64,000 nt of DNA. Origin: Pseudoramibacter faecis (GTDB taxonomy: Bacteria; Bacillota; Clostridia; Eubacteriales; Eubacteriaceae). Position numbers and translations under genes: made by a program. Shown here one piece after another: positions 7,852 through 16,798 of the stretch (position 1 is the stretch's first letter; the number at the start of each line of letters is the position of its first letter). The stretch is from positions 1 to 64,000 of the forward strand of contig NZ_JAYFFI010000010.1 in the NCBI RefSeq assembly GCF_036289405.1, given 5' to 3'. Under the pieces are notes generated by a model. That model was not told the origin of the DNA, did not search any database, and worked only from the letters and a program-made list of their open reading frames with translations.

Positions 7852-8577
7852 ATGAATTGGACAAGAGCACAGCTTAAAACAGAGGCCAAAGCGCATTTTC
7901 GCGCAAATTACGGAACCAGCGTTCTCTTTTTCTTTTTGGTGATATTGGTGGCGGCCGGCTGCGGCGGGACGGGCGTTCTCATTCCGGTGGCCGGCGGGAT
8001 CGTGGCGGAGATCTTCCTGATCCTGCCGCTGGGGGTCAGCGCGGCGCGCTTTATCCTGGACAACCGGGAGGGCCCGGCCGAATTGGAAAACTTTGTTTTC
8101 TGCTTCAAAAACAATTATGTCAATATTTTAAAGACGATGTTCATGATGTCCCTTTTCGTTTTCCTGTGGAGTTTGCTCTTTGTGATTCCCGGGATCGTGA
8201 AGGCCTATGAGTATCGGCTGGTGCCCTATCTGCTGGCGGAAAATCCGGATATGGATTACCATGACGCGCTGGAGACATCCCGCCGGCTGACCGACGGGCA
8301 AAAAGGCGATATCTTCGTGCTCGATCTGTCGTTTGTCGGCTGGGGCATCGTCTCGGGACTCACCTGCGGCATTGTGGGGATTCTTTGGGTGATGCCCTAT
8401 ATGGCTCAAACGAACGCGGAGCTTTATGCGGCGATTCGCGCCGGCGCGGCGACGCCCGGCTACGGCGGCGGCCGGCCGGCCCAGGCCACGCCCTACGAGG
8501 ACGTGACGCCTGAAGCCGGAGATGGCAACGGGACAAACCATTTTGGCGGCAGCAGCGACGATACGATTTATCTTTAA
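7852..8577 (+). CDS. DUF975 family membrane protein, copy 1
   Basis: The N-terminus has a WTRAQLKTEAKAHFR amphipathic helix, then several hydrophobic segments with the family landmarks NNYVNILKTMF, LLFVIPGIVKAYEY and PYLLAENP. DUF975 proteins are integral membrane proteins of Firmicutes without an assigned role. The start at 7852 has TGGAGG eight bases upstream; an ATG 12 bases earlier lies at the ribosome site itself. The C-terminal tail is glycine-rich and acidic, ending in DDTIYL, and probably lies in the cytoplasm. A homologous gene follows about 120 bp downstream, a likely tandem duplication. Confidence 0.85.
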   Translation: MNWTRAQLKTEAKAHFRANYGTSVLFFFLVILVAAGCGGTGVLIPVAGGIVAEIFLILPLGVSAARFILDNREGPAELENFVFCFKNNYVNILKTMFMMSLFVFLWSLLFVIPGIVKAYEYRLVPYLLAENPDMDYHDALETSRRLTDGQKGDIFVLDLSFVGWGIVSGLTCGIVGILWVMPYMAQTNAELYAAIRAGAATPGYGGGRPAQATPYEDVTPEAGDGNGTNHFGGSSDDTIYL

Positions 8578-8696
8578 AAACAGCAGTCCGGGAAAGACGA
8601 ACCGTCGCCCGGGCCTTTTAGATATGACGACAGACTGTTGGGCGCATCAATCGGCTGACAGCCATGGTTAAATGGTTTTAAAGGAGGTTTTGAAAA

Positions 8697-9425
8697 ATGC
8701 AGTGGACAAGAAAGGCCTTAAAACAGCAGGCAAAGCGCGCGATTGCGGCGCATTACAGTGTGACGGCAATCGCCTTTGTCATTTATATCGCGGTTTCCTG
8801 TGTGGTCGGCAAGTGTTATGGTGCGATAACCAGTACACCATCTCGGGCCGTGATGAGCCTTTTAGGGCTGGCGCTCATGATTTTTGTGGTTAACCCGCTG
8901 TCGGTCGGGGCCGCACGGCTGGTGTTAAACAACCGCGAGGGTTGCGCTCAGGTGTCGGATCTGTTTTTTGGATTTAAAAATCATTACGGCAACGCGATTA
9001 AAACCTTGTTCTTGATGTATCTGTTCATCGGCCTGTGGTCGCTGCTGTTCATCGTGCCGGGGGTTATCAAAAGTTACCAGTATTATTTTGTGCCTTTTAT
9101 ACTGGCCGAGGATCCTGCCATTGACCGGTCGGCGGCCTTTGAGCGTTCCAAGGCCATGACAGATGGCTACAAGGGCAGTATCTTCGTGCTGACGCTGTCG
9201 TTTATCGGCTGGGGATTGCTTTGCGGCGTGCCGCTGATAATCGGCATGCGCAGTTTTGGCGCGCTATCGGTGCTTTGGACGCTGGCGGCCTATGTTTATC
9301 TGGCGCTGTGGCTGTCGCCCTACGTGGAGCAGACCAACGCAGAACTTTATATCGCGATGAAAGCCATTGAGGCTGAAGGCTACGATGGCGGGGACCGCGG
9401 CGCGGCGGCTCAAACGACGCCCTAA
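8697..9425 (+). CDS. DUF975 family membrane protein, copy 2
   Basis: This gene shares the plan of the preceding one: WTRKALKQQAKRAI, FKNHYGNAIKTLFLMYLF, LLFIVPGVIKSYQYYFVPF and EQTNAELYIAMKAIE. AAGGAGG precedes the ATG. The sequences have diverged a good deal between the conserved blocks, so the duplication is not recent. The two probably share a transcript; no terminator of quality separates them. No function is known. Confidence 0.85.
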   Translation: MQWTRKALKQQAKRAIAAHYSVTAIAFVIYIAVSCVVGKCYGAITSTPSRAVMSLLGLALMIFVVNPLSVGAARLVLNNREGCAQVSDLFFGFKNHYGNAIKTLFLMYLFIGLWSLLFIVPGVIKSYQYYFVPFILAEDPAIDRSAAFERSKAMTDGYKGSIFVLTLSFIGWGLLCGVPLIIGMRSFGALSVLWTLAAYVYLALWLSPYVEQTNAELYIAMKAIEAEGYDGGDRGAAAQTTP

Positions 9426-9522
9426 GAAGGCGTGGCGCTGCCTGCTCCGCCGAGGGCCGATCGTTTCGACGGGAACGGTCCGGCCGAAATTTAACGGCAG
9501 GCGCGTGACGGTTAAAGCAAGT

Positions 9523-9559
9523 CCCGGTTTTGGAGATACATCCGAAACCGGGGCTTTTT
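9523..9559 (+). terminator. Intrinsic terminator after the DUF975 pair
   Basis: CCCGGTTT (9523-9530) pairs with AAACCGGG (9545-9552), followed by C and five T. Confidence 0.85.
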
Positions 9560-9684
9560 GTGTGCCGATTTTACACAGATTTAACACGACGGCGCTTTTG
9601 CATTTAACATACCCCTTTATCATAAAAACAAATCCAAACGGGATGCGGCAGGGCTCGCATCGTGTATTTTAAAAGGAGAACAAC

Positions 9685-10217
9685 ATGAAGAAGGTAATGA
9701 TGGCGATGATGGCGGCGGCGCTGGCGGGCGTTTTTGTTTTGGCAGGCTGCGGCGGAGGCGGGAAAATCCATGTCGTCTCCCGGGAAGACGGCTCCGGGAC
9801 CCGGGCGCCTTTATCGAGCTGACCGGCATTCAAGCGAAAAAGGGATCCGAAAAGGTGGATCGAACCACGAAAGTGGCGACGGTTTCCAATTCGACGGCGG
9901 TGGTGATGTCGAAAGTCAAAGACGACACCGGCGCCATCGGCTATATTTCTCTGGACTCGATGGATAAAAGCGTCAAGGCGGTCAAGGTCGATGGGGCCGC
10001 CCCTTCGGTCAAAACGGTTAAAGATGGTTCCTATCACTTATTCCGGCCGTTTAATATTGTGACAAAGGGCAATCTGAACGCGCCGGCCAAAGATTTCATC
10101 GCCTTTGGGTTGTCGATTGTTAAGCACGGCGCGATGATGCACCGGATTCGAATCGAAGTGACGAGCACCGTCGGGAAGGGCTCGCGCTTTGTCATTCATT
10201 TTCCGGATTATTCATGA
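9685..10217 (+). pseudogene. Deletion scar: phosphate-binding PstS remnant fused to a PhoR-like kinase tail
   Basis: The frame opens as a lipoprotein (lipobox LAGC, then GGGGKIHVVSREDGSGTR), the start of a PstS-type phosphate-binding protein. One G seems lost in the run near 9803, shifting the frame. The PstS domain continues in another frame (FIELTGIQAKKGSEKVDRTT, then VSNSTAVVMSKVKDD, GAIGYISLDSM). After APAKDFIAFG the sequence turns into LSIVKHGAMMHRIRIEV and a GKGSRFVIHFP tail, the G2-box end of a PhoR-type histidine kinase. A deletion therefore joined the end of pstS to the end of the kinase gene, removing whatever stood between (often pst transporter genes). Confidence 0.8.
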
Positions 10218-10220
10218 GAT

Positions 10221-10249
10221 GAAAAAGAGGCAGCAATGCCTCTTTTTTC
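10221..10249 (+). terminator. Intrinsic terminator after the pstS/phoR scar
   Basis: GAAAAAGAGGCA (10221-10232) pairs with TGCCTCTTTTTTC (10237-10249). The symmetric A and T tracts could serve both strands. Confidence 0.85.
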
Positions 10250-10317
10250 ATGCGGTTTCAATGGGCGGTTCATCGGCGTGAAATTAACGCAATTGCCTAA
10301 ACTTTTTTGTCAAAATG

Positions 10318-10348
10318 TTGTCATGCCAACGGACGAGGGTGCTATAAT
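10318..10348 (+). promoter_or_regulatory. Probable promoter of the asr operon
   Basis: TTGTCA (10318-10323) and a perfect TATAAT (10343-10348), with a rather long 19-base spacer. Confidence 0.5.
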
Positions 10349-10448
10349 GTGCTTATAATAGCCGCTGAGCGGTCCGACCAAAGTTTGCACGGCGGCGGCC
10401 GGCCGCAATTTGTGTTTTGATTTGCATTGGATCAGAGAAGGAGGCACT

Positions 10449-11480
10449 ATGGGTTTTCGTGCTGGACGCGCCCAGATGGACGCGTTGTTTAACGCCTGGC
10501 AGGCCGAGGGGTTCACGGTGGTCGCGCCGAAGCTTTTCACCGGGACAGGGCGGTTTTCCGAGACGGATATCGTGCGCTATGACACGGTGACGTCCATCGA
10601 CGAGGTGGTTTTCGACCGTCGCGCCGACTATTCGTTTAAAGAGGCGCTCACGCCGATCCGTCAGACGTTGTTTTATTTTGCCGGAGAATCTACCACCGAG
10701 GCAAAATCTCCCAGAGTCGGCGGCGCGGTGATCTTTTTGCGCAACTGCGACCGCTGCGCCCTCGAAGCGCTGGACGATATGTACCTGAAAAACGGAGCGG
10801 AAGATTTTTATTACAAGCGCCTGCGGAAGCACTGCCGCTTCGTGGTGATGGGCTGCGACCACAGTTTTGAGGATTGCTTTTGCGTTTCCATGAGCGCCAA
10901 TGTGGCCCCGGATTACGACATGGCCATCGATGCGGCGGGGGATGATTTCCTGCTCGATGTGAAGGATCCGGGGTGGCAGGGCATCCTCGCCGGCATCGGC
11001 GCGTCCGAGCAGGCCGTGACGCCGCAAACCGTGAACGGCAACGCGGTGCAGGTGGCCCTCTCGGAGGCGATTCCCGACCGGGCGGCCCTTTGCGCCTCGG
11101 ACATCTGGAAGGAATACGACGAGCGCTGCATTGCCTGCGGCCGCTGCACCCTGGTGTGCCCCTCCTGCACCTGCTTTACCATGCAGGATCTGTTTTACGA
11201 CGACGCGGGGCGCATCGGCGAACGGCGCCGGGTGCAGGCCTCCTGCATGATCGACGGTTATACCGATGTGGCCGGCGGCGGCAGCTACCGCCAAGGCAAC
11301 GGCGCGAGAATGCGCTTTAAGGCGCTGCACAAGGTGTATGACCATCGGGCGCGCTTCGGCCATAACATGTGTGTGGGCTGCGGGCGCTGCACGGCCGTTT
11401 GTCCGGAATACATCGACTTCGCGGTGATCCTCAACAAGGTGGACGGCGAGGTGCGCGCCCAGGAAGGAGGCCAGGCATGA
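10449..11480 (+). CDS. asrA: Anaerobic sulfite reductase subunit A
   Basis: AsrA is the ferredoxin-like subunit that passes electrons to the siroheme subunit AsrC during reduction of sulfite to sulfide in the cytoplasm. The C-terminal third has two 4Fe-4S motifs, CIACGRCTLVCPSCTC and CVGCGRCTAVCPEY; between them lies the QASCMIDGYTDVAGGGSYR segment typical of the hydrogenase-beta/AsrA family. Length (343 residues) is normal. The ATG at 10449 follows AGAAGGAGG. The stop overlaps the asrB start (ATGA), and asrC follows, giving the classical asrABC order. Confidence 0.95.
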   Translation: MGFRAGRAQMDALFNAWQAEGFTVVAPKLFTGTGRFSETDIVRYDTVTSIDEVVFDRRADYSFKEALTPIRQTLFYFAGESTTEAKSPRVGGAVIFLRNCDRCALEALDDMYLKNGAEDFYYKRLRKHCRFVVMGCDHSFEDCFCVSMSANVAPDYDMAIDAAGDDFLLDVKDPGWQGILAGIGASEQAVTPQTVNGNAVQVALSEAIPDRAALCASDIWKEYDERCIACGRCTLVCPSCTCFTMQDLFYDDAGRIGERRRVQASCMIDGYTDVAGGGSYRQGNGARMRFKALHKVYDHRARFGHNMCVGCGRCTAVCPEYIDFAVILNKVDGEVRAQEGGQA

Positions 11481-12265
11481 ACCCCTACATTCCCTTCGCG
11501 TCGACGGTGACGGCCGTCATCCCCCATACCGATATCGAATACACCTTTCGGCTGAGCTATGACGGGGCCGTGCGGCCGGGACAGTTTTTTGAAGTGTCCG
11601 TGCCGAAATTCGGCGAGGCGCCGATCTCCGTGTCGGGCATCGGCGAGGATTTCGTGGATCTGACGATCCGCAGGGTCGGCGTGGTGACCAACGAGGTGTT
11701 TGAGCGTTATGTGGGGGATACCCTGCTGCTGCGCGGGCCCTACGGCAACGGCTTCGACGTCGATCTTTACAGGGGCAAAGACATCGTGGTGGTCGCCGGG
11801 GGCACGGGGCTTTCGCCGGTGCGCGGCGTGGTGGATTATTTCGCGACGCATCCCGAAGACTGCCGCTCGCTCACGCTGATCGTCGGGTTCAAATCGCCGG
11901 ACGACATTCTCTTCCGGGACGACCTGGCCCGCTGGGAAAAAACGATCAATCTGATCCTCACCACCGACAGCAATAACGGCAACGATCACTACCGTCAGGG
12001 CTTTGTGACCGAATACATTCCGAAGCTTGCCCTGCGCGATGCGGCGGATACCGTGGCCATCGTGGTCGGGCCGCCGCCGATGATGCGCTTTTCGACAGCC
12101 GGCCTTTTGGAACTCGGCATTCCCGAGGCGAACGTTTGGGTGTCGCAGGAGCGAAAAATGTGCTGCGGCCTGGGCAAGTGCGGCCATTGCCGCATCGGCG
12201 ACAAATACGTTTGTCTCGACGGCCCGGTGTTTAACTACACCGAGAGCAAGGGCTTAATCGATTAA
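11477..12265 (+). CDS. asrB: Anaerobic sulfite reductase subunit B
   Basis: AsrB is the flavoprotein that takes electrons from NAD(P)H and hands them to AsrA/AsrC. The 262-residue protein has a ferredoxin-reductase fold: an FAD-binding barrel (RPGQFFEVSVPKFGEAPIS), the nucleotide-binding stretch VVVAGGTGLSPVRG, and a C-terminal 2Fe-2S cluster motif CCGLGKCGHC followed by the distal Cys in YVC. Its ATG overlaps the asrA stop codon, so translation is coupled. Ten bases separate it from asrC. Confidence 0.95.
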   Translation: MNPYIPFASTVTAVIPHTDIEYTFRLSYDGAVRPGQFFEVSVPKFGEAPISVSGIGEDFVDLTIRRVGVVTNEVFERYVGDTLLLRGPYGNGFDVDLYRGKDIVVVAGGTGLSPVRGVVDYFATHPEDCRSLTLIVGFKSPDDILFRDDLARWEKTINLILTTDSNNGNDHYRQGFVTEYIPKLALRDAADTVAIVVGPPPMMRFSTAGLLELGIPEANVWVSQERKMCCGLGKCGHCRIGDKYVCLDGPVFNYTESKGLID

Positions 12266-12275
12266 GGAGGACGCT

Positions 12276-13253
12276 GTGGATATCAACACCAAAAAAGTCA
12301 GAAAGAACGCCTTTCGCGTGACCAAGGTCCGGGGCGTGGCGGCCTCCCGCGTCCGCGTGCCCGGCGGCCTGATCGATGCCGAAACCCTCGGCATCGTCAA
12401 AGATATTGCCGAGACCTACGGTGACGGCCAGATTTTCATCACCAACCGCCAGGGCTTTGAGCTCTCCGGCATTCCCTACGACAAGATGCCTGAGGTCAAC
12501 CGCGCGCTGCAGCCGGTGATCGACCGGCTGGGCATCAACCAGAGCGAGCTTGGCGCGGGCTACGAATCCTCCGGGACGCGCAATATCATCGCCTGCATCG
12601 GCAACCGGGTCTGCCCCTACGCCAACTACACCACCACTGACCTGGCCCGCCGGGTGGAAAAGGCGATTTTCCCCAACGATCTGCACGTGAAGGTGGCCTT
12701 CACCGGCTGCCACAACGACTGCGCAAAGGTGCGCATGCACGACTTCGGCGTCATGGGGATGACGCTGCCCCAGTTTGACGCCAGCCGTTGTGTGTCCTGC
12801 CAGGCCTGCGTGAAGCGCTGCCGCAAAAAATCCACCGGAGCGTTAAGCTTCAATATATTCACCCCGGTGCGCAATCACGAAAAATGCATCGGCTGCGGCG
12901 AATGCGTGCTGGCCTGCCCGACCCGCGCCTGGACCCGCAGCGACAAGCGCTATTATAGGCTCACCCTCTTCGGCCGCACGGGCAAGAAGAATCCGCGCCT
13001 GGGCCAGAACTTTATCAAGTGGGTAGACGAGGACAGCATCGTGAAGATCATCGAAAACACCTATGCCTACGCGAAAAAATATATCGATCCCGAAGCGCCG
13101 GCCGGCAAGGAACACATCGGCTACATCGTGGACCGCACCGGCTTCGACGAATATTTGAAATGGGCGCTCGACGGGGTGACCCTGCCGGATCAGGCCGAGA
13201 TCAACCGTCGGCTGTATTGGAGCGGCGTTCACTACGGCACCGATCAGGATTAA
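12276..13253 (+). CDS. asrC: Anaerobic sulfite reductase subunit C (siroheme subunit)
   Basis: AsrC carries the siroheme-4Fe-4S centre where sulfite is reduced. The coupling motif is visible as C107-x5-C113 (ACIGNRVCPY) and C145-x3-C149 (TGCHNDCAK). An inserted ferredoxin domain follows with CVSCQACVKRC and CIGCGECVLACP (about residues 172-214). Start is GTG at 12276 with AAGGAGG upstream. At 325 residues it is full length. The operon is complete, so the host likely makes sulfide from sulfite, either to spare reductant or for assimilation; siroheme synthesis genes are not in the window. Confidence 0.95.
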   Translation: MDINTKKVRKNAFRVTKVRGVAASRVRVPGGLIDAETLGIVKDIAETYGDGQIFITNRQGFELSGIPYDKMPEVNRALQPVIDRLGINQSELGAGYESSGTRNIIACIGNRVCPYANYTTTDLARRVEKAIFPNDLHVKVAFTGCHNDCAKVRMHDFGVMGMTLPQFDASRCVSCQACVKRCRKKSTGALSFNIFTPVRNHEKCIGCGECVLACPTRAWTRSDKRYYRLTLFGRTGKKNPRLGQNFIKWVDEDSIVKIIENTYAYAKKYIDPEAPAGKEHIGYIVDRTGFDEYLKWALDGVTLPDQAEINRRLYWSGVHYGTDQD

Positions 13254-13274
13254 AACCCCTACCTCGATGCGCTT

Positions 13275-13303
13275 AAGACGAAGGCAGGCCCTTCGTCTTT
13301 TTT
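13275..13303 (+). terminator. Intrinsic terminator of the asr operon
   Basis: AAGACGAAGG (13275-13284) pairs with CCTTCGTCTT, followed by further T. Confidence 0.9.
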
Positions 13304-13384
13304 GATGGGCGTTCGCCGCATTGACAAGCGCGCCGTTTTCGGGTAGAGTCAAACCGCGAAAAAAACGAAACGAGGAAGCAGAGC

Positions 13385-13798
13385 ATGATTTTAGTGGTGT
13401 GTGTTGATGACGGCGGCGGGCTGCGGTTTAATCGCCGGCGCCAGAGCCGCGACGCGGGGCTGATGGCGCGGCTGGTCCGAAAATTTCCCGAGGCGGATTT
13501 TTATGCGGCGCCGGATGCGGCCGTGCTTTTTGAGGGCAGCAGCCTGCCGGCGGCTCGCCTGCACCTGGCGGCGGATTTTCTCGCCGCGACCGGACCGGGG
13601 GATGTGGCCTTTGCGGAGGACGGCCCCTTGGCGCCTTGGGCTGAAAAGGCCGAGGGCCTAGTGATTTATCGTTGGAACCGGCACTACCCTTCGGATGTGA
13701 CGCTGGATATCGACCTCAGGACGTGGCAGCTGGCCGGCCGGGAGGATTTTGCCGGCACCTCCCATGAGACCATCACCGAGGAGGTTTATACCCGATGA
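13385..13798 (+). CDS. Conserved small protein of Firmicutes (sometimes mislabelled ribonuclease Z)
   Basis: The 137-residue sequence starts MILVVCVDDGGGLRFN with a RRQSRD motif and has YRWNRHYPSD-type sequence near the end. I recognise this as a small conserved Clostridia family of unknown role that databases sometimes call ribonuclease Z-like, although no metal-binding HxHxDH is present. GAGGAAG lies before the ATG. The gene overlaps the next one by four bases (ATGA) and is therefore likely co-expressed with the nuclease. No catalytic residues can be named. Confidence 0.7.
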   Translation: MILVVCVDDGGGLRFNRRRQSRDAGLMARLVRKFPEADFYAAPDAAVLFEGSSLPAARLHLAADFLAATGPGDVAFAEDGPLAPWAEKAEGLVIYRWNRHYPSDVTLDIDLRTWQLAGREDFAGTSHETITEEVYTR

Positions 13799-14793
13799 AG
13801 ACGAGAACTCAAAACAGGCCCCAAAAGGTTGCGGCTCTGGGGCTGTTGTCGCTGCTGTTGGCGGCGGCGCTGATCCTTGGCGGCTGCGCGCTGAAAGACG
13901 GCACGGCACAGAATCCATCGGCATCGGCAAAAAAGATCGCGGCAAATACGGCGGATCTGGCCAAGATTCCGGCATATCGCGGCGATGCCTATGTTGCCAT
14001 CAACAATAACGAGCCGACCTTTGCCGATTCGGCGCTGACCACCAAAAGCTTCGAGACCTACAGCGCGCTGGATGCCTTCGGCCGTTGCGGCACGGCCACG
14101 GCCAATATCAGCAAAGCGACGATGCCTAAAGCCGGCGAGCGGCGCGGCGATATCAGCGCGGTACGCCCCACCGGTTGGCACAACGCAGCCTATCGCTTTG
14201 TGGACGGCAAGATGCTTTACAACCGCTGCCATCTGATTGGTTATCAGCTGGCGGCGGAAAACGCCAACGCGCGCAACCTCATCACTGGCACCCGCTATAT
14301 GAATGTGGAGGGGATGCTTCCTTTCGAGAACTTGGTGGCCGATTACGTGAAGGAGACGGGCAACCACGTGCTCTACCGGGTCACGCCGATTTTCGACGGC
14401 AATAATCTGGTGGCGAGCGGCGTTCAGATGGAGGCCAAATCGGTGGAGGACAAGGGCGAAGGCGTGAGCTTTAATGTGTATTGCTACAATGTGCAGCCCG
14501 GCGTGAAGATCGACTACAGCACCGGCTACAACACGAGAGACGCGAGCCAACCGACGGATGCCGCGGCGATCAAAAAAAGCGCGGGGACGAGCGATCAAAC
14601 GACCTCTCAACATAGCCAGAACAACACAGAAATCTCGGCGACTTACGTGCTCAATGTGCGGGCTCACAAATTTCACCGGCAAAATTGCACGGCGGTTTCC
14701 CACATGGCCGAAAAAAATAAACAGACTTATACCGGCGGCCGGGCCGATTTGATCCGCCAGGGCTATACCCCCTGCGCGATCTGCAATCCGTGA
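13795..14793 (+). CDS. DNA/RNA non-specific endonuclease lipoprotein (DNA-entry nuclease type)
   Basis: An N-terminal hydrophobic segment ends in the lipobox LGGC, so the enzyme is likely anchored outside the cell membrane. The nuclease core shows RRGDISAVRPTGW, then YNRCHLIGYQLA and NLITGTRYMNVEGM, matching EndA/DNA-entry nucleases with the catalytic His inside the RCHLIG box. After a Thr/Ser/Gln-rich linker (about residues 240-285) comes a C-terminal Ada-like metal-binding module: HRQNCTAV and YTPCAICNP. The active His motif normally reads DRGHL; the Asn-Arg-Cys-His variant is common in Gram-positive members. Possible roles are nutrient scavenging from DNA or DNA uptake. Confidence 0.85.
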   Translation: MKTRTQNRPQKVAALGLLSLLLAAALILGGCALKDGTAQNPSASAKKIAANTADLAKIPAYRGDAYVAINNNEPTFADSALTTKSFETYSALDAFGRCGTATANISKATMPKAGERRGDISAVRPTGWHNAAYRFVDGKMLYNRCHLIGYQLAAENANARNLITGTRYMNVEGMLPFENLVADYVKETGNHVLYRVTPIFDGNNLVASGVQMEAKSVEDKGEGVSFNVYCYNVQPGVKIDYSTGYNTRDASQPTDAAAIKKSAGTSDQTTSQHSQNNTEISATYVLNVRAHKFHRQNCTAVSHMAEKNKQTYTGGRADLIRQGYTPCAICNP

Positions 14794-14836
14794 GCGCGGG
14801 TTCAGCCATGGATGGACACAAAGAAAGAAGGCAGGG

Positions 14837-16489
14837 ATGAAACAAGTTTTAGGGATTGATACCGGCGGCACCTTTACCGACGCGGTGTTGTGGGATTCCC
14901 AGGCGGCGGCGGTGCTGGCCAAGGCCAAGGCGCCGACCACCCATGACGACTTGAAAATCGGCATCGGGGCGAGCATCGACGGGCTCGCACTCGCGGATCC
15001 TTCGGCCATCGACCGGGTGGTGCTTTCCACCACGCTGGCGACCAACGCCATTGTGGAAGGCCAGGGCCGGCCGACCGGGCTCATCCTCATCGGCGGGGAG
15101 CCTAAGGGAGATTTGCCCGCGGCGGCCGTCGCGCACGTGGCCGGCAAGATCAACATCAAGGGGCGGGAGGTCGTGCCCCTTGCGCCCGGGGAAGTGCGCG
15201 CGGCGGTGGCGAGCCTGGCGCCCCAGGTAGAGGGCATGGCCATCTCCGGGATGATGAGCGTGCGCAACAGCAGCCAGGAGCTCGCGGTCAAAGCGGCGGT
15301 GCGGGCCGTATCGGACATGCCGGTGGTCTGCGGGCATGAGCTTTCCACCAAGCTGGGCTACACCGACCGAACGGTTACGGCGGTGCTCAACGCGAGCCTG
15401 ATCCCCATCATCGCCGGGTTTGTGGCGGCGGTCACCCGCACGCTGGCGGACAAGGGGATCGCGGCGCCGGTGTTTATCGTCAAAGGCGACGGCTCCCTGG
15501 CGAGCCTCGATTTTATCCGGGAGAAGCCTATCGAGACCATCCTCTCCGGACCGGCGGCGAGCATCCTCGGCGCGCTGGCTCTGGCAGGGACGGCCGACGG
15601 CATCGTGGCGGATATGGGCGGAACCACCACGGATACCGGCGTGGTGCAGAACAACACCCTGACCCTTTCGCCGGTGGGGGCGAAGGTGGGCAGCTGGCAA
15701 ACCCAGGTGGATTCGGCTAAGCTTGCGACTTATGGTCTCGGCGGGGACACGGCCATCGCCCCGGGGACGGGCGGCCCGAGGCTGACCGCCCATCGGGTGC
15801 TGCCGGTGTGCCGCGGCGGCGCGGGGGATCTGACCCCCACCGATTTGCTTTGTGCCCGGGGGCGGCTCGACCGCTGGGATGCGGCCCCGGTGCAGGCGGC
15901 GCTCCAAAGCCAGGCCGATGCCTGCAAGATGGCCGCGGCGGATTATGCCGCGCGAGCAGAAGCGTTGGTGCTCGCGACCATCGCGGATCCGATTCTTTCG
16001 GCCTATGAAAAAGACGTCCTTCCCGAGATACCGGTGGTGGCTATCGGCGCACCGGCGGGGGCTTGGTATGCGGCGGTGGCCGACGCGGGGAAAACCGGGA
16101 GGCAAGTGATCGTGCCCGAGCATTACGAGGTGGCGGGCGCCGTGGGTGCGGCGACGGCGGCCGTGGCCGAGCGGGTGGATGCGCTGGTGCGTCCGGACGA
16201 GGCGAAGGGCGGTTTTGTGGCCCACGTCGCCGGGCACTCGACTTATTTTAAAGAGAAGGCCGACGCCGTGGCCTATGCCGAGGCCAAGGCGCTGGATCGG
16301 GTGCGGGCCAAGGCCGAGCGCCAGGGCAGCGCGCAGATCACCGCCCAGGTGCGCGCCGAGGAAATGACCTGCAAAGTCGGCTGGCGCACGGTTTATGTCG
16401 AGACCCGGGTGCGCGCGGTGGCCCGGGCGGGACGCCTCAAACTGGCCGAGGAGGCGCAAGCCCCGGCCTTTGTGAAAAACTTTGATTAA
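14837..16489 (+). CDS. Hydantoinase/oxoprolinase family protein
   Basis: The ASKHA-type N-terminus (GIDTGGTFTDAVLWD) and the LSTTLATNAIVEG loop belong to the hydantoinase/oxoprolinase A domain. ILSGPAAS and the phosphate-binding DMGGTTTDTG loop follow at about residues 235-275. It has 550 residues, as expected for the stand-alone A-subunit-like members, and no B subunit is nearby. Members hydrolyse cyclic amides such as hydantoins or 5-oxoproline with ATP, or carboxylate ketones; the substrate here cannot be told. It stands alone between the nuclease pair and the thiamine gene. Confidence 0.85.
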   Translation: MKQVLGIDTGGTFTDAVLWDSQAAAVLAKAKAPTTHDDLKIGIGASIDGLALADPSAIDRVVLSTTLATNAIVEGQGRPTGLILIGGEPKGDLPAAAVAHVAGKINIKGREVVPLAPGEVRAAVASLAPQVEGMAISGMMSVRNSSQELAVKAAVRAVSDMPVVCGHELSTKLGYTDRTVTAVLNASLIPIIAGFVAAVTRTLADKGIAAPVFIVKGDGSLASLDFIREKPIETILSGPAASILGALALAGTADGIVADMGGTTTDTGVVQNNTLTLSPVGAKVGSWQTQVDSAKLATYGLGGDTAIAPGTGGPRLTAHRVLPVCRGGAGDLTPTDLLCARGRLDRWDAAPVQAALQSQADACKMAAADYAARAEALVLATIADPILSAYEKDVLPEIPVVAIGAPAGAWYAAVADAGKTGRQVIVPEHYEVAGAVGAATAAVAERVDALVRPDEAKGGFVAHVAGHSTYFKEKADAVAYAEAKALDRVRAKAERQGSAQITAQVRAEEMTCKVGWRTVYVETRVRAVARAGRLKLAEEAQAPAFVKNFD

Positions 16490-16520
16490 CAGCGTATCCA
16501 ATAAAAAACAGTTCAACCGC

Positions 16521-16549
16521 TTGACAGTTCTCCGGGTATTTATTAGAAT
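16521..16549 (+). promoter_or_regulatory. Consensus promoter for the TPP riboswitch/thi4 unit
   Basis: TTGACA (16521-16526), 17 bases, TAGAAT (16544-16549). Confidence 0.8.
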
Positions 16550-16610
16550 AAGCTCATTAAAGCTTTAATGGTGTCCTGAGCGGACACAATCACAAACAAA
16601 TGAACACAAA

Positions 16611-16707
16611 CCATAACAGGAGTGCCCATGTTTTGGGCTGAGAAGTGGCTATTGAGCACACGATCCTCATCACCTGATCAGCGTTGTGGCTGCGGAGGGA
16701 GCAATGG
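16611..16707 (+). promoter_or_regulatory. TPP riboswitch aptamer
   Basis: The aptamer blocks are recognisable in order: ACAGGAGTGCCC, GGGCTGAGA, ATCACCTGATCAGCG and GGCTGCGGAGGGAGCAA. These match the pyrimidine- and pyrophosphate-binding arms of the THI element. It stands about 90 bases before thi4 and is followed by a terminator hairpin, so TPP should switch transcription off. Confidence 0.9.
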
Positions 16708-16715
16708 GACTTTTA

Positions 16716-16746
16716 GGCACATTGGCTCCGGCAGATGTGTTTTTTT
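16716..16746 (+). terminator. Riboswitch expression-platform terminator
   Basis: GCACAT (16717-16722) pairs with ATGTGT (16735-16740), followed by a T run. The stem lies directly after the TPP aptamer, as expected for a transcriptional OFF switch. Confidence 0.65.
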
Positions 16747-16798
16747 GTTGGCCGGCCTTTTGACCTTTTCGGCAACAAGCAGTGAAAAAGGAGCCACG

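Noticed and set aside
14849..16516. A 555-codon open frame antisense to the hydantoinase gene
   Set aside because: Low-complexity Arg/His/Gly-rich translation with no recognisable fold; the + strand gene has clear family motifs.
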